A DNA stretch of 64,000 nt from Pseudomonas khorasanensis (GTDB lineage Bacteria > Pseudomonadota > Gammaproteobacteria > Pseudomonadales > Pseudomonadaceae). The notes under the pieces were generated by a model. It was not told the origin of the DNA, searched no databases, and worked only from the letters and a program-made list of their open reading frames with translations. Location: NCBI RefSeq assembly GCF_014268505.2, contig NZ_JABWQP020000010.1:144286-208285 (forward strand). Direction: 5' to 3'. The position numbers were made by a program, and so were the translations under genes. Of the stretch, positions 58,208 through 64,000 are shown piece after piece. Position 1 is the stretch's first letter. Every line of letters starts with the position of its first letter.

Positions 58208-61200
58208 ATGAGCAGTGTTGTTGCCGTCGTCAAAAGCATTGTCGGTCAGGTTTTCGTGGTGTCCCCAGAGGGCGTGCGTCGCGTACTCGTTGAAGGTGAT
58301 CGCCTGTACGTCGGCGACCAGATCGACACCGGTCTCTCCGGCGCCGTGTCGCTTGAACTGGCCGATGGCCGCACGCTCGACCTGGGCCGCGAAACCCAGT
58401 GGAGCGCCAGCACGCCCGATTCCAGCAATGACCTGGCCGAAGCCACCGCGCAGGCTGCGCCGTCTGTAGAAGAACTGCAGCAAGCCATCGCCGCCGGTAT
58501 CGACCCGACTACCGCGCTTGAGTCCACCGCGGCCGGCCCGAGCGCCGCAGGCACTGGCGGCGCTGCCGGTGGCGGCCACAGTTTCGTCATGCTCGACGCT
58601 ACGGCTGGTCGCGTCGATCCGACCATTGGCTTTCCAACAGCGGGCATCAACTCTGGCGGCCAGATCGCCCAGGACACCACCGGTGGCCAGACCACCGATA
58701 CCACGACAACGGCCCAGCGTGATTCGACGCTGACACTCAGCGCCACCCCGACCATCACCGAAGCCGGCGGCGTGCTGGTCTACACAGCGACCCTGACTCA
58801 GGCGCCGCTGACCGACCTGACCATTACGCTGTCCAACGGCTCGGTGATCGTGATCCCGGCCGGCTCCACCACCGGAACCGTCAACGTGCCGCTGGCACCC
58901 AACGACACGGTTTACAACGACCCGACCCAGATCGACGTGACGGTCACCGGCACCACCGGCGGCAATGGCATCACCGTGACCCCGCCGACCATTCCGGCGA
59001 CGACCCAGGTCACCGACACCGTTGACACCACTACCGTCACCCTGACGGCGGGCAGCACCGTTACTGAAGGCGGCCAGATCACCTACACCGCGACCCTGAC
59101 CAACCCGGCGCAAACGCCGGTCACCGTCACCCTGTCGAACGGTTCGACCGTCACCATCGCTGCGGGCCAGACCACCGGCACCGTCAACGTGCCGACCGCG
59201 GCCAACGACGTTTACAACAACGGCAGCACAGTCAGCACCACAATCACCGGCGCTACCGGCGGCAACTTCGAAAATCTGGTGCCAAACCCGACGCCAGCAG
59301 TCACCACGATTGCCGACTCGGTCGATAACACCGGCCTGACGCTGACCGCCACCAATAATGTCGTCGAGGGTGGTCAGATCACCTACACCGCGACCCTGAC
59401 CAACCCGGCGCAAACGCCGGTCACCGTCACCCTGTCGAACGGTTCGACCATCACCATCGCTGCAGGCCAGACGACCGGCACCGTAAATGTGCCGACTGCG
59501 GCGAATGATGTTTACAACAATGGCAGCACTGCCAGCACCACCATCACCGGCGCTACCGGCGGCAACTTCGAAAATCTGGTGCCAAACCCGACGCCAGCAG
59601 TCACGACCATTGCCGACTCGGTCGATAACACCGGCCTGACGCTCACCGCGACCAACAACGTCGTTGAAGGCGGTCAGATCACCTACACCGCGACGCTGAC
59701 CAACCCGGCGCAAACGCCGGTCACCGTCACACTGTCGAACGGTTCGACCATCACCATCGCTGCAGGCCAGACGACCGGCACCGTAAACGTGCCAACTGCG
59801 GCGAATGACGTTTACAACAACGGCAGCACTGTCAGCACCACAATCACCGGCGCTACCGGCGGCAACTTCGAAAATCTGGTGCCAAACCCGACGCCAGCAG
59901 TCACCACGATTGCCGACTCGGTCGATAACACCGGCCTGACGCTGACCGCGACCAACAACGTCGTTGAAGGCGGTCAGATCACCTACACCGCGACGCTGAC
60001 CAACCCGGCGCAAACGCCGGTCACCGTCACACTGTCGAACGGTTCGACCATCACCATCGCTGCGGGCCAGACCACCGGCACCGTCAACGTGCCGACCGCA
60101 GCGAATGATGTTTACAACAACGGCAGCTCTGTCAGCACCACCATCACTGGCGCTTCCGGCGGCAACTTCGAAAATCTGGTGCCAAACCCGACGCCAGCAG
60201 TCACGACCATTTCTGATTCGATCGACGATACGGGCGTGAGCCTGAGCGCTTCGGGCTCCGTGGCCGAGGGTGGTTCGATCGTTTACACCGCGACCCTGAC
60301 AAATCCGGCCGGCACTCCGGTCACCGTGACCCTGAGCAACGGCTCGGTCATCACCATCGAGGCCGGCAAAACCACCGGCACCGTGACTGTTCCGGCGCCA
60401 GCAGACGACGTCTATAAAGACGCCGGCACCGTCGAAGTCACCATCAAGGACGCGACGGGCGGTAACTTCGAGAACCTCGTTCCGAGCACCACACCAGCGA
60501 TCACCCAAATCACCGACACCGTCGACACCTCGACCGTAAAACTGACCGCTGACACCTCGGTCGCTGAAGGCGGCACTGTCACGTATACCGCCACCGTAGG
60601 GGCGCCAGTGACGGGCTCCCCGGTTGTGGTGACCCTGGCCAACGGCCAGAGCATCACTATCGCCGTAGGCCAGACGTCCGGCACGGTCACCACCACTGCG
60701 CCAAATGACGCGCTGGCCGGCAATGCACCGCTGACCAACTCGATCACCGGCGTGAGCGGCGGCAACTACGAAGATCTGGTCGCTGACAAAACACCGGTAT
60801 CGACCACTGTTACCGATGTCGTCGACACCACCAACCTGACGCTGAGCGCGACCGGAACAGTGGTTGAAGGCGGCTCGATCGTTTACACCGCGACTTTGAC
60901 CAATCCGGCTGGCTCGCCAGTCACCGTGACCCTGAGCAACGGCTCGGTCATCACCATCGAGGCCGGCAAGACCACGGGAACCGTAACCGTTCCAGCGCCA
61001 GCCGATGACGTCTATAAGGATGCCGGCAAAGTCGAAGTCACCATCAAGGACGCTACTGGCGGCAACTTCGAAAACCTGGTGCTGAGCGCTACCCCGGCGG
61101 TCACCGACGTCAGTGACACTGTCGATACGTCGACAGTCAAATTGACTGCCGACACGTCGGTAGCTGAAGGTGGCGCCGTTACTTACACCGCCACTGTTGG

Positions 61201-64000
61201 CGCGCCCGTCACCGGTTCGCCAGTGACCGTGACCCTGGCCAATGGTCAGGCGATCACGATTGGAGTCGGTCAAACCACCGGCACCGTGACCTTCACCGCG
61301 CCAAATGATGCGCTGACCGGTCAGGCTTCACTGACCAACTCGATTACCAACGTCAGCGGTGGTAACTACGAAAATCTGGTCGCCGACAAGACGCCGGTGT
61401 CTACGACCGTGACCGACGTTGCCGACACCACCAACCTGTCGCTCTCCGCGACCGGTTCCGTGGCCGAGGGCGGCCAGATCACTTATACCGCCACGCTGAC
61501 GAATCCGGCCGGCACCCCGGTAACAGTGACCCTGAGCAACGGTTCGGTGATCACCATCGAGGCCGGTAAAACCACGGGAACAGTGACCGTTCCAGCGCCA
61601 GCCGATGACGTCTATAAGGATGCCGGCAAAGTCGAAGTCACCATCAAGGATGCCACTGGCGGCAACTTCGAAAAACTCGTTGCGAGCTCGACTCCAGCGG
61701 TTACCAATGTCACCGACACCGTTGACACCTCGACCGTAAAACTGACCGCTGACACCTCGGTCGCTGAAGGTGGCACCGTCACGTACACCGCTACCGTGGG
61801 CGCGCCAGTGACCGGTTCGCCTGTCGTCGTGACGTTGGCCAACGGTCAGCAGATCACCATCGACATCGGCAAGACCGCCGGCACCGTGACCACCACGGCG
61901 GCGAACGACGTGCTGACGGGCAATGCACCGCTGACCAATGCGATCACCAACGTCAGCGGCGGCAATTACGAAAACCTGGTTGCCGACAAAACTCCGGTCA
62001 GCACTTCCGTGACTGACACCGTCGATACCACCACCGTTTCGCTGACCGCCACCGGCAACGTCAATGAAGGCGGACAGATCACCTACACCGCGTCGCTGAC
62101 CAACCCGGCCGGCACGCCGGTCACCGTGACGCTGAGCAACGGCTCGATCATCACCATCGACGCCGGCAAGACCACCGGCACCGTGACCGTTCCGGCACCG
62201 ACCGATGACGTCTACAAGGACGCCGGCAAAGTCGAAGTCACGATCAAGGAAACCTCGGGCGGCAACTTCGAAAACCTGGTGGCCAACCCGACGCCTGCAG
62301 TGACCAATGTCGCCGACACGGTCAACACCACGCAGCTGACCCTCAGCGCTGAAAGCTATGTGCTCGAAGGTGCCTCGATCACCTACACCGCGACCCTTAG
62401 CAACGCCGCGCAAACGCCGGTGACCGTGAATCTGAGCAATGGCCAGACCATCACCATCGAAGCCGGCAAGACCAGCGGATCGGTGACGATCGCGGCGCCG
62501 AGCGATGACGTCTACAAGGACGTCAGCACGCTCACCGTGACCATGACCGATGCCAGCGGTGGCAACTTCGAGAAGCTCGACATCAGCAAGACGCCGGTCA
62601 GCACCACGGTCAACGACACCGTTGATAAAACCACCTTGACGTTGAGCGCCAGCGACACCGTCAGCGAGGGTGGCCAGATCACCTACACCGCGACCCTGAG
62701 CAACCCGGCAGGCACCGCCATGACCGTGACCCTGGCCAACGGCGCGGTGATCAACATCGCCGCCGGCGCTACCAGCGGTTCGGTGAATTTCCCGGCGCCA
62801 GCCAACACCCCGTACATCGACGGCGGTAAGGTCCAGACGGCGATTGCCAGCCACAGCGGCGGCAATTTCGAGCGCGTCGATGCTGATCGCTCACCTGCCA
62901 TGACCAAAGTAACCGACGCCGTCGACACCACCAATATCAGCCTGAGCGCCACCGGCACTGTTGCCGAGGGAGGCTCGATCATCTACACCGCGACCCTGAG
63001 CAATCCGGCCGGCACGGCCATGAAAGTGACCCTGAGCAACGGCGCGGTAATCAACATTGCCAAGGGCGCGACCACCGGCACCGCGACCGTCGCGGCGCCC
63101 GGTGATGACGTGTACAAGGACGCCGGCAACGTCGATGCAAGCATCACCAAGACCAGCGGCGGCAACTTCGAGAACCTGGTGGTCGACAAAACCCCGGCGG
63201 TGACATCAATCACCGACACCATCGATAACAGCACCGTTTCGCTGACAGCCAGCGCCAGCACCGTCGAAGGCGGCGTGGTTGTCTACACCGCGTCCTTGAC
63301 CGCGCCGGTCACAGGCTCGCCGGTGGTGGTGAGTCTGTCCAACGGCCAGACCATCACCATTCCGGTCGGCGCCAGCAGCGGCACGGTCAACTTCACAGCA
63401 CCGAACGATGCATTGGCCGGCGGCAATACGCTGAGCGTGAAAATCGACGGCGCCAGCGGGGGCAACTACGAAAACCTGGTGGCTGACAAAACTCCGGCCG
63501 TGACTTCGGTGACGGATACCGTCGACACCACCAACCTGTCGCTGAGTGCCACTGGCTCCGTTGCCGAAGGTGGCTCGATTGTTTACACCGCTACGCTGAC
63601 CAACCCGGCCGGCACACCGGTCACCGTGACCTTGTCGAACGGCGCCGTGATCACCATCAAAGCGGGCGAAACCAGCGGCACCGCAACCGTTGCTGCACCG
63701 ACTGACGACGTCTACAAAGATGCCGGCTCCGTGCAGGCAACAATCACCACTGCCACCGGCGGAAATTTCGAGAACCTCGTTCCGAGCACCACGCCAGCGG
63801 TTACTCAGGTCACCGATACCATCGACACCTCGACGGTCAAACTGACCGCCGACACCTCGGTGGCTGAAGGCGGCACCGTGACTTACACCGCCACGGTTGG
63901 TGCGCCGGTTACCGGTTCGCCAGTCGTCGTGACCTTGGCCAACGGCCAGAACATCACCATCGCTGTCGGTCAAACCACCGGTACCGCGACCTTCACCGCA
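58208..64000 (+). CDS. lapA: LapA-like giant RTX/T1SS adhesin, N-terminal part (3' end outside window)
   Basis: One frame stays open for 1,931 codons to the window edge. Residues 1-105 form the retention module (SSVVAVVKSIVGQVFVVSPEGVRRVLVEGD, VSLELADGRTLDLGR). TAAG at residues 107-110 is exactly the LapG protease site known from P. fluorescens LapA. A Gly/Ala linker follows, then from about residue 171 tandem Ig-like repeats of 100 residues each, of the type STVKLTADTSVAEGGTVTYTA...GGNYENLV. The protein would be exported by LapEBC, held in LapE, and released by LapG when c-di-GMP falls. Long open frames on the opposite strand are shadows. A MapA-type paralogue cannot be fully excluded without the C-terminus. 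Confidence 0.93.
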   Translation, partial: MSSVVAVVKSIVGQVFVVSPEGVRRVLVEGDRLYVGDQIDTGLSGAVSLELADGRTLDLGRETQWSASTPDSSNDLAEATAQAAPSVEELQQAIAAGIDPTTALESTAAGPSAAGTGGAAGGGHSFVMLDATAGRVDPTIGFPTAGINSGGQIAQDTTGGQTTDTTTTAQRDSTLTLSATPTITEAGGVLVYTATLTQAPLTDLTITLSNGSVIVIPAGSTTGTVNVPLAPNDTVYNDPTQIDVTVTGTTGGNGITVTPPTIPATTQVTDTVDTTTVTLTAGSTVTEGGQITYTATLTNPAQTPVTVTLSNGSTVTIAAGQTTGTVNVPTAANDVYNNGSTVSTTITGATGGNFENLVPNPTPAVTTIADSVDNTGLTLTATNNVVEGGQITYTATLTNPAQTPVTVTLSNGSTITIAAGQTTGTVNVPTAANDVYNNGSTASTTITGATGGNFENLVPNPTPAVTTIADSVDNTGLTLTATNNVVEGGQITYTATLTNPAQTPVTVTLSNGSTITIAAGQTTGTVNVPTAANDVYNNGSTVSTTITGATGGNFENLVPNPTPAVTTIADSVDNTGLTLTATNNVVEGGQITYTATLTNPAQTPVTVTLSNGSTITIAAGQTTGTVNVPTAANDVYNNGSSVSTTITGASGGNFENLVPNPTPAVTTISDSIDDTGVSLSASGSVAEGGSIVYTATLTNPAGTPVTVTLSNGSVITIEAGKTTGTVTVPAPADDVYKDAGTVEVTIKDATGGNFENLVPSTTPAITQITDTVDTSTVKLTADTSVAEGGTVTYTATVGAPVTGSPVVVTLANGQSITIAVGQTSGTVTTTAPNDALAGNAPLTNSITGVSGGNYEDLVADKTPVSTTVTDVVDTTNLTLSATGTVVEGGSIVYTATLTNPAGSPVTVTLSNGSVITIEAGKTTGTVTVPAPADDVYKDAGKVEVTIKDATGGNFENLVLSATPAVTDVSDTVDTSTVKLTADTSVAEGGAVTYTATVGAPVTGSPVTVTLANGQAITIGVGQTTGTVTFTAPNDALTGQASLTNSITNVSGGNYENLVADKTPVSTTVTDVADTTNLSLSATGSVAEGGQITYTATLTNPAGTPVTVTLSNGSVITIEAGKTTGTVTVPAPADDVYKDAGKVEVTIKDATGGNFEKLVASSTPAVTNVTDTVDTSTVKLTADTSVAEGGTVTYTATVGAPVTGSPVVVTLANGQQITIDIGKTAGTVTTTAANDVLTGNAPLTNAITNVSGGNYENLVADKTPVSTSVTDTVDTTTVSLTATGNVNEGGQITYTASLTNPAGTPVTVTLSNGSIITIDAGKTTGTVTVPAPTDDVYKDAGKVEVTIKETSGGNFENLVANPTPAVTNVADTVNTTQLTLSAESYVLEGASITYTATLSNAAQTPVTVNLSNGQTITIEAGKTSGSVTIAAPSDDVYKDVSTLTVTMTDASGGNFEKLDISKTPVSTTVNDTVDKTTLTLSASDTVSEGGQITYTATLSNPAGTAMTVTLANGAVINIAAGATSGSVNFPAPANTPYIDGGKVQTAIASHSGGNFERVDADRSPAMTKVTDAVDTTNISLSATGTVAEGGSIIYTATLSNPAGTAMKVTLSNGAVINIAKGATTGTATVAAPGDDVYKDAGNVDASITKTSGGNFENLVVDKTPAVTSITDTIDNSTVSLTASASTVEGGVVVYTASLTAPVTGSPVVVSLSNGQTITIPVGASSGTVNFTAPNDALAGGNTLSVKIDGASGGNYENLVADKTPAVTSVTDTVDTTNLSLSATGSVAEGGSIVYTATLTNPAGTPVTVTLSNGAVITIKAGETSGTATVAAPTDDVYKDAGSVQATITTATGGNFENLVPSTTPAVTQVTDTIDTSTVKLTADTSVAEGGTVTYTATVGAPVTGSPVVVTLANGQNITIAVGQTTGTATFTA
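59021..60220 (+). repeat. Near-identical block of four 300-bp repeats (R2-R5)
   Basis: Repeats R2-R5 share long identical stretches (for example CCAACCCGGCGCAAACGCCG and GGCAACTTCGAAAATCTGGT in each), with only scattered synonymous changes. R3-R5 also share the whole VDNTGLTLTATNNVVEGGQITYTATL segment. This indicates recent duplication or gene conversion. Confidence 0.92.
60221..62320 (+). repeat. Alternating A/B two-type repeat block (600-bp super-repeat)
   Basis: Units alternate between type A (TNPAG(T/S)PVTVTLSNGS, VPAPADDVYKDAG) and type B (TADTSVAEGG, GAPVTGSPV, PNDAL): A at 60221, B 60521, A 60821, B 61121, A 61421, B 61721, A 62021. The pattern implies that pairs were duplicated as 600-bp units. 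After three diverged units (62321-63220) the alternation returns as B, A, B. Confidence 0.9.

Larger units (their letters stand above)
58721..64000 (+). repeat. Tandem 300-bp coding repeats of the LapA-like adhesin
   Basis: From R2 at about 59021 on, every repeat unit is exactly 300 bp: the aspartate-threonine junction recurs at 59021, 59321, 59621 and so on through 63821. R1 (58721-59020) is more diverged and its TACAC block is 303 bp from that of R2. The window holds 17 full units plus part of an 18th; the array continues beyond the edge. Confidence 0.95.

Noticed and set aside
58205..61273. Minus-strand open frame of about 1,022 codons rich in Gly, Arg and Asp
   Set aside because: It is the shadow of the plus-strand adhesin repeats: same 300-bp periodicity, no plausible start context, and low-complexity composition. 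The plus frame has the retention module, LapG site and Ig-like repeats.
59021..62320. Regular direct repeats suggesting a CRISPR array
   Set aside because: The period is 300 bp, the units code for protein in one frame and there are no short repeats with unique spacers or cas genes.
61328..62854. Minus-strand open frame of about 508 codons, and another at 63206-63973
   Set aside because: They continue the same antisense shadow of the adhesin repeats in the same register.

Overview
The window looks like a chromosomal segment of a Pseudomonas of the fluorescens lineage. The evidence is the high GC content, many copies of the GTGGGAGCGAGCCTGCTCGCGAA-type REP/REPIN palindrome, and gene neighbourhoods typical of the genus: oscA-sbp-cysTWA beside desA, an ats sulfatase cluster, gabDT, pgaABCD and a lap adhesin/secretion locus. 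I see no prophage, transposase, integron or CRISPR array. I support 53 protein-coding genes (two cut by the window edges) and one tRNA.

Layout. 1-5.9 kb: tail of a LysR regulator, then a sulfate-ester cluster: a binding protein facing a transporter-sulfatase operon (fused double permease, ATPase, arylsulfatase with formylglycine-site Cys51). 6-12.8 kb: a fatty-acid desaturase divergent from an AraC-type regulator; a CusSR/HprSR-like two-component system divergent from a GlcG-like gene and a periplasmic 5-hydroxyisourate hydrolase, with a CusR/HprR-type palindrome between them; a Crp-family regulator divergent from a DUF962 membrane protein. 12.9-17.1 kb: oscA-sbp-cysT-cysW-cysA sulfate uptake. 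17.3-23.1 kb: a GGDEF/EAL protein, the phospholipid desaturase DesA, a PAS-GGDEF diguanylate cyclase, and a response regulator-HDOD protein. 23.2-29.3 kb: gabT/gabD, tRNA-Arg(CCG), a small acidic protein, a secreted PEBP-family protein, and a Rieske/FAD reductase. 29.3-35.7 kb: pgaABCD for poly-N-acetylglucosamine. 35.9-38.2 kb: YdgA-like and membrane proteins. 38.3-43.4 kb: a MarR-FUSC-DUF1656-HlyD-OMF efflux operon. 43.5-44.3 kb: a RelE/ParE-type toxin-antitoxin pair and a DUF2789 protein. 44.4-49.8 kb: an EmrAB-like tripartite pump with a LysR gene. 49.9-52.6 kb: a TauD-type dioxygenase with an ABC ATPase and permease but no binding protein. 52.9-64 kb: lapC-lapB-lapE type I secretion genes divergent from the 5' part of a giant LapA-like adhesin that runs off the window.

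Two themes recur. Sulfur: three separate systems (ats cluster, oscA-sbp-cysTWA, TauD-ABC) collect sulfate, sulfate esters and probably sulfonates. Each has an AT-rich upstream region carrying TTATA(G/A)CTA-like words, which suggests a shared sulfur-starvation regulator such as CysB. Biofilm: PGA exopolysaccharide, a LapG-cleavable adhesin with its exporter, and two c-di-GMP enzymes lie within 50 kb. The c-di-GMP receptor LapD and the protease LapG are not in the window.

The least ordinary observations are: (1) a LapA-like adhesin with 17+ tandem repeats of almost exactly 300 bp, including a near-identical block and an alternating two-type block; (2) a REPIN of about 69 bp lying in frame inside the signal-peptide region of an outer-membrane efflux lipoprotein; (3) the CusR/HprR-type box controlling hiuH; (4) the orphan TauD-ABC operon with strong palindromes in its promoter region. 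Most of the rest is ordinary Pseudomonas core or near-core content.
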